From assembly GCA_013178165.1 (NCBI GenBank), contig JABLXG010000023.1, positions 1 to 64,000 on the forward strand: 64,000 bases of DNA, written 5' to 3'. The notes below the pieces were generated by a model that made no database searches, had not been told where the DNA came from, and was given only the letters and a program-made list of their open reading frames with translations. The position numbers and the translations under genes were made by a program. Shown piece after piece: positions 9,072-16,443 of this stretch (positions are counted from its first letter, which is position 1; each line of letters starts with the position of its first letter). This DNA is from Anaerolineae bacterium. GTDB taxonomy: Bacteria > Chloroflexota > Anaerolineae > Aggregatilineales > Ch27.

Positions 9072-9304
9072 AGGGGCCTCAAAGCCGTAAATGCGCTTCG
9101 CCTGTCTGACTTTAGTGTACCTGATAGTGGGCTGTCAAGGAATTTGGCCCGCCTGACGCAGAGAAAAGCCGTTAGCGGCTCTGGCTGCTGTTTTTCGCCA
9201 CGCCTGCGACTTCCGGCGGGCTGGCGCGTCTAACCAGGCAGCGCCATACTTCTGGCGTGGAGCAGTTCTTAACGCCCAGACTGTGACACTGGAGGGATGC
9301 CTTG
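9072..9304. other. Intergenic region between divergent permease and rhodanese genes
   Basis: About 230 bases separate the first base of the minus-strand permease operon from the rhodanese lipoprotein. It must hold both promoters, but I see no strong -35/-10 pair. GGAGGG at 9291-9296 is the ribosome-binding site of the rhodanese gene. No RNA gene or long repeat recognised. Confidence 0.5.
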
Positions 9305-9739
9305 ATGCGCACCATTCGCTGGTTCTTCCCGGCGTTGCTTGTGCTGATCGCTGTCGCTGCCGGTTGCGGTTCCGCTGCCCCGCAGAGTGCCGATCTGCCC
9401 CGCCTGATCAGCCCGCAGGACGCTGCGGCGCGGCTGGCCGCGGATGAGCATACCGTTCTGCTGGATGTGCGCACGCCGGAAGAGTGGGCCAACGATGGCC
9501 GTTCCCCGGACGCGATCCTGATCCCCCTGCAGGAGCTGGAAGTGCGGGTGAACGAGCTGAATAAAAACGACACGATCATTGTCATCTGCCGCAGTGGCAA
9601 CCGCAGCCAGCCCGCCGCCGAATTCCTGCGCCAGCAGGGCTTCAGCCGTGTGACTGAGGTTGAGGGCGGGATGCGTGCCTGGGCCAGCCAGGGGCTGCCC
9701 ATCGAGTGCGACGTGGCCACCTGCGCCCTGGCCCCGTAA
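9305..9739 (+). CDS. Rhodanese-domain lipoprotein
   Basis: A 144-residue exported protein. The signal peptide ends in a lipobox-like 'VAAGCGS', giving an acylated Cys at about 20. The rhodanese fold follows, with 'LLDVRTPEEWAND' (the CH2A-type segment) and the active-site loop 'CRSGNRS' (Cys at about 98), which can carry a persulfide. It ends 'VEGGMRAWASQGLP', typical of single-domain rhodaneses of the PspE/GlpE type. Likely roles are sulfur transfer or redox chemistry outside the membrane. I take ATG 9305 (8 bases after GGAGGG) over the TTG at 9302. Two extra Cys near the C-terminus ('CDVATC') could form a disulfide. Confidence 0.88.
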   Translation: MRTIRWFFPALLVLIAVAAGCGSAAPQSADLPRLISPQDAAARLAADEHTVLLDVRTPEEWANDGRSPDAILIPLQELEVRVNELNKNDTIIVICRSGNRSQPAAEFLRQQGFSRVTEVEGGMRAWASQGLPIECDVATCALAP

Positions 9740-9761
9740 GCGTCGGGTATAAGGAGTACGG

Positions 9762-10775
9762 ATGAACATCCTGATTCTGGGCGGGACGCGCTTCATCGGC
9801 GTGCCCGTAGTGTGGCAGCTTCAGGCGGCGGGGCACCGCGTGGCCGTCTTCACGCGGGGGCGTAGCGCCGCCCCGCTGCCAGACGGCGTGCTGCGCCTGA
9901 CTGGCGACATCGCCGCGCTGGACGAGGCGCGGGACGCTTTTGCCGCCTTTGCGCCGGATGTCATCCTGCACAATGTGATCCTCACCGCGGAGCACGCCGC
10001 CACCTTGATGCGCGTCGGCAAGGGGCTGGCGCGGCGCGTGGTCATGCTCAGCAGCCTGGATGTCTACCGCGCCTATGGCCGCCTGCACGGCTCGGAACCA
10101 GGGCCGATCGAGCTGCTGCCGCTGACCGAGGACTCGCCGCTGCGAGAGCAGCGATACCCTTACCGGGCGACGGCCCCCGCGCCGGATCACCCCTTTTACA
10201 ACTACGACAAAATCCCTGCCGAGCAGATCGTGCTTGGCGATCCTGATCTGCCGGGCACCGTTCTGCGCCTGCCGATGGTGATCGGCCCACGCGACTATCA
10301 GCGCCGCCTGCTGCCCTTCCTGAGGCCGATGCTGGATGGGCGGCCAGCCATTGTTATGGCTGCCAGCTATGCCGCCTGGCGCTCTACCTATGGCTATGTG
10401 GACAATGTAGCGGCAGCAATCGCCCTGGCCTGCACCGATGAGCGCGCCGCCGGGCGCGTCTACAACGTCGCCGACGCCAGCCCAACCATCCATGAACTGG
10501 CCGGTCTGGTGGCGGAGGCGGTCGGCTGGACGGGCCGCCTGGTCATCCGCCCGGATGAAACGCTTCCCCCGGCGCTGCGCCCGGAAGCCAACCTCAGCCA
10601 GCATCTGGTGGCCTCGGCGGCCCGCATCACCGCCGAACTGGGCTACCGCCCCGCTGTGCCGCTGGTGGAAGCCGTCCGGCGGACGGTGGCCTGGGAGCGC
10701 GACAACCCGCCCGACTCCCTGCCGGAGGGCCTGCTCCACTACGAGGCCGAGGACGAGGTCTTACGTGGCCTGTAG
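9762..10775 (+). CDS. NAD-dependent epimerase/dehydratase (extended SDR)
   Basis: A 337-residue extended short-chain dehydrogenase/reductase. The dinucleotide-binding motif is 'ILGGTRFIGVPV' (a GGTRFIG variant of GxxGxxG, as in the CSP41/sugar-nucleotide epimerase-like group). 'MLSSLDVYRAYG' holds the Ser/Tyr region and 'FYNYDKIPAEQ' the YxxxK catalytic pair (Tyr about 147, Lys about 149 displaced). The C-terminal half ('YVDNVAAAIALA', 'YNVADASPTIHEL') is the substrate domain. The gene starts 22 bases after the rhodanese gene and is probably cotranscribed. The substrate is likely a nucleotide sugar, but this is family-level inference. Confidence 0.85.
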   Translation: MNILILGGTRFIGVPVVWQLQAAGHRVAVFTRGRSAAPLPDGVLRLTGDIAALDEARDAFAAFAPDVILHNVILTAEHAATLMRVGKGLARRVVMLSSLDVYRAYGRLHGSEPGPIELLPLTEDSPLREQRYPYRATAPAPDHPFYNYDKIPAEQIVLGDPDLPGTVLRLPMVIGPRDYQRRLLPFLRPMLDGRPAIVMAASYAAWRSTYGYVDNVAAAIALACTDERAAGRVYNVADASPTIHELAGLVAEAVGWTGRLVIRPDETLPPALRPEANLSQHLVASAARITAELGYRPAVPLVEAVRRTVAWERDNPPDSLPEGLLHYEAEDEVLRGL

Positions 10776-10816
10776 GGCGCGCGCCCCCACACAGCCATCT
10801 GCCGCCCGGCCTGGTC

Positions 10817-10822
10817 TATAAT
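10817..10822 (+). promoter_or_regulatory. TATAAT -10 box before the Mth938-like gene
   Basis: A perfect TATAAT lies 8 to 35 bases before the candidate starts of the Mth938-like protein. No good -35 hexamer is seen at 17 bases. A transcript from this box would begin near 10829-10830, right at an in-frame ATG (10830), so translation could be leaderless from there. Confidence 0.5.
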
Positions 10823-10856
10823 GAGGGCAATGGATGAGGTGGTTCCGGAGGTGGCC

Positions 10857-11210
10857 ATGAAAGCCAGGCTGGTCAAATTTGGGGAAATCCGGATCGAAGG
10901 GCGTACCTACGACTACGACATTGTGATCACCGCTGGCGTGGTCAGCAAGCGGCGCAAGAAGCCCTCTAAACCGTTCCGCGACCAGTACAACCACACTCCC
11001 CTCTCGGCCCAGGAGGATATCCCCTGGGGTGGCAGAAGGCTGATCATCGGCACCGGCGCAGAGGGCCGGCTGCCGATCATGCCGGAAGTCTACGCGGAGG
11101 CAGCGCAGCGCGGCATCGAGATCGTGGCTGTGTCCACCGGAGAAGCCTGTGAGCTGCTGCGCGAGATGGACCCTGCTGATGTGCACGCCATCCTGCACGT
11201 CACCTGCTGA
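10857..11210 (+). CDS. Mth938-like domain protein (DUF498)
   Basis: A protein of about 117 residues of the Mth938/NDUFAF3-like fold. Members of this family in eukaryotes assist respiratory complex I assembly; the bacterial role is unknown. Seen here: 'FGEIRIEGRTYDYDIVI', 'IPWGGRRLIIGTGAEGRLPI' (the conserved glycine-rich core) and 'VSTGEACELLREM'. The start is unsettled: ATG 10857 follows GGAGGT by 4 bases, while ATG 10830 sits where a leaderless transcript from the TATAAT at 10817 would begin; ATG 10821 overlaps that box and is unlikely. It lies 12 bases before the spermidine-synthase-like gene and is probably in its operon. Confidence 0.85.
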   Translation: MKARLVKFGEIRIEGRTYDYDIVITAGVVSKRRKKPSKPFRDQYNHTPLSAQEDIPWGGRRLIIGTGAEGRLPIMPEVYAEAAQRGIEIVAVSTGEACELLREMDPADVHAILHVTC

Positions 11211-11222
11211 ACAGGGCGGACG

Positions 11223-13619
11223 ATGGCGACACTGCTGGGCATGGGATTGCTTTCCGCAGCGGCGCTGGTGCTGCAGGTGGCGCTGACCCGCGTCTTTTCC
11301 ATCGCCCAGTTTTACCATTTCGCCTTCCTGGTGATCAGCCTGGCCCTGCTGGGCTTCGGGGCCAGTGGATCGCTGCTGGTGTTGTGGCCGGGTCTGCGCC
11401 GCCCGGAGCGCGGGGCGTGGCACGCCCTGGGCTTTGCCCTCAGCAGTGTTGCCGCTTACCTGTTCGTCAACCTCCTGCCGTTTGATTCGTACAGCATCGC
11501 CTGGGATCGGGCGCAGGTGGCCCTGCTGGCGGCCAACCTGCTGGCCCTGGCCGTGCCCTTCGCCTTCGCCGGGGCGCTGATCGCCGCCCTGCTCAGCGCG
11601 GAAGCCGCCCGCGCCGGGCGAATCTACAGCGCCAACCTGGTCGGCTCGGCGGCGGGGGCGGCGCTGGCCCCGCTGCTGATCGGCGCACTGGGCAGCGAGC
11701 GGGCCGTTCTGCTGGGCGCGGCGCTGGGAGCGGTTGCGGCGCTCGTCCTGGTGGAACGCGGGCGGCGCGCCCTGCGGACCGCCTCCTGGGGGAGTCTGGC
11801 TGCCATCCTGCTGCTAATGGTGGCGCTCCCCGACCCATTGCAGATCCACCCTTCACCCTACAAGCGGCTCAGCCAGTTCCGCCTGAACCCGGACGCCACG
11901 ATCGTCGCCACACGCCAGAATGCCTACGCCCGGCTGGATATCGTCGCCAGCCCGACCATCCACTCTGCGCCAGGCCTCAGCCTGACCTATCTTGGGGGGC
12001 TGCCATCGCAGATCGGCCTGCTGATTGACGGCGACGTGCTGTTGCCGGTCATGGAGACACACGGCGCGCCGCTGGCGCTGGCCCGCGCCCTGCCCACAGC
12101 TCCCGCCTATGCCCTGCGCCCCGGCGCCAGCGTCGTCGTGCTCGGCTCCGGCGGCAATATGGAGACCTGGGCGGCGCTGGTGAATGGCGCACGGGCAGTG
12201 ACAGTTGTCGAGCCGAACCGCCTGGTCTACGATGCGCTGACGGACGACCTGCGCGGCGTGGCCGGGATCGCCGGCTACCCGCATGTGGATATCCTCCACC
12301 GCGAAATCCGGACGTTCGCCCAGGAACGGCCCGCCCGCTACGACATAGCGGTGCTGACGCTGGCCGACAATTACCGCCCGATCACCTCCGGCGCGTTCAC
12401 CCTGACCGAAAACTACACGCTGACGGTCGAAGCCTTCCGCGCCTATCTGGACCTGCTCAACCCGGACGGCCTGCTGGTCTTCAGCCGCTGGCTGCAATCG
12501 CCACCCAGCGAGACGCCGCGCGCCCTGGCGCTCGTGCTGGAGGCGCTGGCTGACCGCGTCCCTGACCCGCGCGATCACATCTTCGTTTTCCGCTCCTTCC
12601 AGACGGCGACCTTTCTTGTCAAGCCAATGCCATTCACGATGGCGGAGGTCAAGGCGCTGCTGGACGCCATCGAGCGCCTGCGCTACGACCTGGTCCTGGC
12701 CCCGGATATGCCCGATCTGGCGGAGCGGATGGCCGGGCTGGTCAACCGCTTCGCCCGGCTGGAGACGCCAATCTACCACGAGACGCTCACCACCCTGGCC
12801 GACGCGCCCGACCGGGCCGCTTTCTACGCCGCCTATGACTTCGATATCCGCCCGCCGACCGACGATCACCCGTTCTTCTTCCATTTTTTCCGCTGGCGGC
12901 AGACGCCGGAAGTCCTGCAGAATCTGGGGACGCGCTGGCAGCCGTTCGGGGGGAGCGGATTCTTCGTGCTGCTGGCGCTGCTGATCTTCGCTGCTGTGGC
13001 GGCGCTGCTATTCGTACTGGTCCCGGTCGCGCTGCGGTCGCGCTTCCGGGAGGCACTGCGCGGGGCGGGACGCGGGCGGGCGCCCCGCGTTGCCGTCTAC
13101 TTTGCCGCGATCGGGCTGGCTTACCTGCTGGTGGAAGTCGCCCTGATCCAGACGTACATGCTGACGCTGGGCCAGCCGACGCTGGCCGTCGCGGTCGTGA
13201 TCGGGGCGCTGCTGCTGTGGTCGGGCGTCGGCAGCGCCCGGCTGGGCCAGCGGGCCGGGCGGTGGTGGATCGCGGCGCTGGCTGTCATCATCGCCCTGAC
13301 CCCGCTGATCGTCCGGTTGCTGACGCCGCTGCTGTTGCCGCTGCCGCTGGCGCTGCGCGTCGCGGCGGTGATCGCCCTGATCGCGCCGCCGGGCCTGCTG
13401 ATGGGCGTGCCCTTCCCGCGCGGGATCGCCGCCCTGCGCGGCACGCCGGCCCTGGTGCCGTGGGCCTGGGCGGTCAACGGCGGGGCGTCGGTGATCAGCG
13501 CCGTGCTGGCTGTGATCGTAGCCCTGTCGTGGGGCTTCACGGTGGTGTTGCTCTGTGGCGGCGTGCTGTACCTGCTGGCGGCGATACTGGCCGACTCAGG
13601 AAAGGAAGGTGAAGGATGA
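11223..13619 (+). CDS. Spermidine synthase-like multi-span membrane protein
   Basis: A 798-residue fusion of membrane and methyltransferase-like parts. Residues 1-200 hold six or so hydrophobic helices, beginning with 'LVLQVALTRVFSIAQFYHFAF', a signature of the spermidine-synthase-like transporter/enzyme group. The middle (about 300-470) has a SpeE/Rossmann-type domain: 'VVVLGSGGNMETWAALVNGARAVTVVEPN' is the nucleotide-binding segment and 'HREIRTFAQERPARYDIAVL' follows. The C-terminus (about 580-798) returns to 6-7 helices. The Asp residues that bind polyamines in true SpeE are not obvious, so aminopropyl transfer should not be assumed. It overlaps the next gene by 4 bases. Confidence 0.8.
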   Translation: MATLLGMGLLSAAALVLQVALTRVFSIAQFYHFAFLVISLALLGFGASGSLLVLWPGLRRPERGAWHALGFALSSVAAYLFVNLLPFDSYSIAWDRAQVALLAANLLALAVPFAFAGALIAALLSAEAARAGRIYSANLVGSAAGAALAPLLIGALGSERAVLLGAALGAVAALVLVERGRRALRTASWGSLAAILLLMVALPDPLQIHPSPYKRLSQFRLNPDATIVATRQNAYARLDIVASPTIHSAPGLSLTYLGGLPSQIGLLIDGDVLLPVMETHGAPLALARALPTAPAYALRPGASVVVLGSGGNMETWAALVNGARAVTVVEPNRLVYDALTDDLRGVAGIAGYPHVDILHREIRTFAQERPARYDIAVLTLADNYRPITSGAFTLTENYTLTVEAFRAYLDLLNPDGLLVFSRWLQSPPSETPRALALVLEALADRVPDPRDHIFVFRSFQTATFLVKPMPFTMAEVKALLDAIERLRYDLVLAPDMPDLAERMAGLVNRFARLETPIYHETLTTLADAPDRAAFYAAYDFDIRPPTDDHPFFFHFFRWRQTPEVLQNLGTRWQPFGGSGFFVLLALLIFAAVAALLFVLVPVALRSRFREALRGAGRGRAPRVAVYFAAIGLAYLLVEVALIQTYMLTLGQPTLAVAVVIGALLLWSGVGSARLGQRAGRWWIAALAVIIALTPLIVRLLTPLLLPLPLALRVAAVIALIAPPGLLMGVPFPRGIAALRGTPALVPWAWAVNGGASVISAVLAVIVALSWGFTVVLLCGGVLYLLAAILADSGKEGEG

Positions 13620-14125
13620 TGCGCCTGTTACGCAGCGGGCCGTTGGCCGTCCTGCTTTCGCTGATTCTGCTGGTGATCCTGGTCGTGGTGCTGGTGGACG
13701 GCGCGTTCACCCTGTTGACGCGCCCGCAGTACGTGACGGTGGATATTCCTCTGCCAGGAGGCGAAGCCTGGGGTCCCGCCCAGACCGCCCGCGCGACCTT
13801 CAACAATGGCACCGCTGCTCTGGACGTACGCTGGCAGGCGACGACGCTGGCCAGCGGGGCAACCTGGGAAGAGGCATTGACCATCTTCCGCGATACCCTG
13901 ATCGGTCAGGGCTGGGCGCCGCTGGCCGCGCCCCCGGCCATTGATCCGTGCCCGGCCGTCCTGGAAGAGCTGGGGATGGGCGGGGCGGCGACGACCTGCT
14001 TCGGCCCGGCGGATCACGACCGCCCGGATCGTCAGCCGCCGCTGGTCTGCCTGGCCGGGGAAGCAGCTGGCGATAGCCTGCGTGTGGCGCTGATCACGGC
14101 CTCTGCTCCCCACGCCAACTGGTAG
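13616..14125 (+). CDS. Unrecognised single-pass membrane protein
   Basis: I do not recognise this 169-residue protein. One helix (about 9-30, 'LAVLLSLILLVILVVVLVDG') anchors it with most of the chain outside the membrane. The rest reads as a soluble beta-rich domain with four Cys (two in 'DPCPAVLEELGM...TTCFG', one in 'LVCLAG'), compatible with extracytoplasmic disulfides. It starts within the stop of the spermidine-synthase-like gene, so a joint function with that protein is likely. Confidence 0.65.
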   Translation: MMRLLRSGPLAVLLSLILLVILVVVLVDGAFTLLTRPQYVTVDIPLPGGEAWGPAQTARATFNNGTAALDVRWQATTLASGATWEEALTIFRDTLIGQGWAPLAAPPAIDPCPAVLEELGMGGAATTCFGPADHDRPDRQPPLVCLAGEAAGDSLRVALITASAPHANW

Positions 14126-14128
14126 CGA

Positions 14129-14971
14129 TCAGGTCCAGACGTTGTCTGGCGGCCAGACACCATCCGGCGGCGTGCGGCTCAGCGCCGATTCGATCACCCG
14201 CCGATCCATCCCGAAGATGTCGCTGAGCAGTTTCGGCAGCGGACGGGCCGCCGTGACCGCCAGATGTACCGGCTCCTCCCGTCCGACGGTGCGCCGCACC
14301 AGCCCTTTGTCCTCGCTGTAGCGCCAGAACTGTCCGCCGCGCAGTTTCTGGATGATCACCTCATCCAGGAAGAGGCCATCCGGCGCGTGGTCGCGCAGCA
14401 GCCGGGCGTGAAAGCGCTCCGGATCTACCGGCGTGCTGTTGACCCAAAAGGAAATCTGCTCAAACTGGCGGCTGGTGCGCCTGACCAGCCAGCGATCGGC
14501 GGCCACCGGCGCGGCGTGATAGTCGTAGACCGGCGTGGCGACGGATGTGCTGACGTCCGGGTCAAGCGGCAGGGCCGTCGGGATCGGGTAGCCGACATCA
14601 GCCAGATAGCGCGTTCCCTCCAACGTGACGATCAACGCGCAGTGCGGCTCGATCGTCTTCGTGGTCATGTCGCACAGGGCCAGCGTGCTGTGGAAGCCGA
14701 TCGCGTCCAGCACCGCCTTGAGCGCCAGGTTGCTCTCAAAGCATGTCCCGCCGGTTCCCAGCCGCAGCGCATCGGCAAAGAACGCTTCCGGCAACCGGGC
14801 GTAATCGGCGGGCGCGCCGGGCTGCTGGTGGCGGGCGATGCGCGAGGCCGATTCCCAGGGGATATGCATTGCCCAGGCCAGCAGCAGACGGTTGAGGTAA
14901 GGCAGCGTCGGCGCGGGCGGCGCGCCATTGAGGCGCAGGTGGGTCAGGATGGCGGGCAGGGGCAGGGACAT
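14129..14971 (-). CDS. Arylamine N-acetyltransferase-family protein
   Basis: A 280-residue member of the NAT (NhoA) family, which uses acetyl- or other acyl-CoA to acylate arylamines or, in biosynthetic relatives, to close amide bonds. The papain-like triad is visible: Cys in 'GTGGTCFE' (about 78), His in 'EPHCALI' (about 112) and Asp in 'LADVGYP' (about 127). The N-terminal 'LLLAWAMHIPWES' matches the family's first helical segment. The gene is convergent with the preceding one with only 3 bases between stops. Substrate unknown. Confidence 0.85.
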   Translation of the reverse strand: MSLPLPAILTHLRLNGAPPAPTLPYLNRLLLAWAMHIPWESASRIARHQQPGAPADYARLPEAFFADALRLGTGGTCFESNLALKAVLDAIGFHSTLALCDMTTKTIEPHCALIVTLEGTRYLADVGYPIPTALPLDPDVSTSVATPVYDYHAAPVAADRWLVRRTSRQFEQISFWVNSTPVDPERFHARLLRDHAPDGLFLDEVIIQKLRGGQFWRYSEDKGLVRRTVGREEPVHLAVTAARPLPKLLSDIFGMDRRVIESALSRTPPDGVWPPDNVWT

Positions 14972-15009
14972 GGCGGGCGTCTCCCGACCGGGCGGCTGAT
15001 CTGGAACAG

Positions 15010-15468
15010 CTACACGTCCTCGCGATCGCGCTTGGTGAAGTAGATCACACCCTCAAAACGGCTGTAGCCGGCTTTCTCAAAGAGGGCGATGCTGGCCTCG
15101 TTCCAGGCCTCGACATGGGCGGCCAGGACGTGCAGGCCGCGCTCATCGTGCAACACGCGCTCGCATTCCCGGATCAGGCGCAGGCCCAGCCCGTGCCGCC
15201 GGTAGTCAGGATGGACAGCCAGTCGGTTGATCCAGCCGCGGCGGCTGTCGGTGGTAGCCAGCGCCACGCCCACCAGCCGTTTCTGCCCGTTCTCTGGCCC
15301 TACCTCCAGGCCGATCGCCACCTGGCAACCGGAGGCGAGTTGAGCGGCAAATGCCTCCCGCGAATCGCGGCCTACCGGGCGGATGTGCAGCCCGGCGGCT
15401 TCCCACAGGGCGCGTATGGCGTCATAGTCGGCAGCGGTCAGGATACGGACGGTGATGGTATCGGTCAT
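15010..15468 (-). CDS. GNAT-family N-acetyltransferase
   Basis: A 152-residue single-domain GNAT. Motif A reads 'LAVHPDYRRHGLGLRLIRECE' (about 87-107) and the C-terminal 'ALFEKAGYSRFEGVIYF' is the motif B/beta-7 region. Function is acyl transfer from CoA to an amine; the target is unknown. It lies downstream of nuoE on the same strand, separated by 85 bases that contain two competing hairpins, and 38 bases ahead of the arylamine acetyltransferase. Confidence 0.85.
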   Translation of the reverse strand: MTDTITVRILTAADYDAIRALWEAAGLHIRPVGRDSREAFAAQLASGCQVAIGLEVGPENGQKRLVGVALATTDSRRGWINRLAVHPDYRRHGLGLRLIRECERVLHDERGLHVLAAHVEAWNEASIALFEKAGYSRFEGVIYFTKRDREDV

Positions 15469-15477
15469 CGGTTTTAG

Positions 15478-15520
15478 GCCCCTGAATCAGCAGGGGCGTA
15501 CCGGAGATCATACGCCCCTG
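15478..15520 (-). terminator. Two mutually exclusive stem-loops between nuoE and the GNAT gene
   Basis: CAGGGGCGTA (15491-15500) pairs perfectly with TACGCCCCTG (15511-15520), a 10-bp stem with a 10-base loop that can be prolonged by ATCAG/CTGAT with a bulge. The same CAGGGGC can instead pair with GCCCCTG at 15478-15484 (7 bp, 6-base loop). It may act as terminator of nuoE or as an attenuator-like leader of the GNAT gene. No U-run follows. Confidence 0.5.
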
Positions 15521-15553
15521 GTGCTGATGTCGATGGCAACCTGGCGGAGCGTC

Positions 15554-16081
15554 TTACCCGGCGTCGCCGTCGCCGGACGGCTGCCCGGCGCTGGCTGACG
15601 CTTCCGCTGCCGCCGCAGCGCGCCAGCCCGCGATCAATTCCCGGATTACGGCCATGTCCAGGTTCTCATAATAATGGAAGTTGCACTGTAGCACCGGCGC
15701 TTTGTCACAGGCAGCCAGGCACATCACCCGTTCGACCGTGAACAGGCCGTCAGCGGTTGTACCGCCGTCTTCCACGCCCAGCTCGGCCAGCAGCTTCTGG
15801 TAGAACTCCTCCGCGCCGCGCAGGGCGCAGGGCAGATCGGTGCAGACCTGGAGCCAGTACTTGCCCTTCGGCTCCTCGCGGAACATGGTGTAGAAACCGG
15901 CGATGGAGCGCACCTGGGTGGGGTCCACGCCGATCAACTCGCCGATCTCCACCAGCGCCCCGTCGGTGATGTAGCCGTATTCTTCCTGCGCCAGGTAAAG
16001 CAGGGGCATCACCGCCGAACGGCGGTCGGGGTACTTGGCAAAGATCGCCTCGATGCGATCGGGATATTTCTCTTTGAGCAT
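15554..16081 (-). CDS. nuoE: NADH-quinone oxidoreductase subunit E-like (NuoE) [2Fe-2S] protein
   Basis: A 175-residue thioredoxin-fold ferredoxin, the 24 kDa subunit of complex I or of NAD-linked hydrogenases and formate dehydrogenases. The four [2Fe-2S] ligands are visible: Cys x4 Cys in 'VCTDLPCAL' and Cys x3 Cys in 'MCLAACDKAP'. The helical N-terminus ('RSAVMPLLYLAQEEYGYI') is typical. The C-terminus ends in an Ala/Ser-rich tail not needed for the fold. It is not accompanied by nuoF or nuoG in this window, so its partner lies elsewhere. AAGAGGT lies about 10 bases upstream. Immediately upstream is a cluster of DnaA boxes. Confidence 0.88.
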   Translation of the reverse strand: MLKEKYPDRIEAIFAKYPDRRSAVMPLLYLAQEEYGYITDGALVEIGELIGVDPTQVRSIAGFYTMFREEPKGKYWLQVCTDLPCALRGAEEFYQKLLAELGVEDGGTTADGLFTVERVMCLAACDKAPVLQCNFHYYENLDMAVIRELIAGWRAAAAAEASASAGQPSGDGDAG

Positions 16082-16249
16082 GAGCGCGCATTACCTCTTG
16101 AATTGCGTGGCCGGGCACTGGAGCAAACTATAACACATCGCGTCTGCTCTGCCAGCGGTTCTCGCCCCTGACCTTTCGTCGTCGCGGAATAGCGAGCGGG
16201 AAAAGGGACCGGGAGGCAGGGCAGTCTCCCGGCAGCGCCGGCAGGTATC

Positions 16250-16342
16250 TGTGGATAAGCGAGGGGAAGATTGTGGATAAGGCGGGCGGAAGTTGTGGAT
16301 GGCTGGGGATGGTTGGGTGGATAAGCGGGCAGGTTATCCACA
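16250..16342. other. Phased DnaA-box array (possible oriC or DnaA-titration/regulatory site)
   Basis: TTATCCACA, the classical high-affinity DnaA box, occurs three times without mismatch: reversed at 16250-16258 and 16272-16280, and forward at 16334-16342. TGTGGATGG (16294-16302) and GGTGGATAA (16316-16324) are near matches in the same orientation as the first two. The first four boxes begin exactly 22 bases apart, about two helical turns, so they face one side of the DNA. No dnaA, dnaN or rpmH gene is nearby, so an origin, a titration site or a DnaA-regulated promoter all remain possible. Confidence 0.7.
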
Positions 16343-16381
16343 GGCAGCCTGCCTAACCCTGCGCCGGGTCCCATAAGCAGA

Positions 16382-16417
16382 GCGGGAAGGTACGGTCGGC
16401 GTGCCGTACCTTCCCGC
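16382..16417 (-). terminator. 14-bp perfect inverted repeat
   Basis: GCGGGAAGGTACGG (16382-16395) and CCGTACCTTCCCGC (16404-16417) form a perfect 14-bp stem with an 8-base loop, 27 bases after the stop of the minus-strand gene at 16444. Position fits a terminator for that gene; there is no T-tract on its strand. It also separates that gene from the DnaA-box array. Confidence 0.6.
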
Positions 16418-16443
16418 AGGCGGAAAAGTGCATTCAGGGAGGA

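Larger units (their letters stand above)
16082..16443. other. Non-coding region with five DnaA-box-like sites
   Basis: A 362-base gap between nuoE and the secreted beta-propeller gene. It contains the phased DnaA-box array (16250-16342) and a 14-bp perfect hairpin (16382-16417). The stretch 16100-16240 contains no AT-rich unwinding element that I can see, except the modest 'aactataacac' near 16126-16136. Confidence 0.7.
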
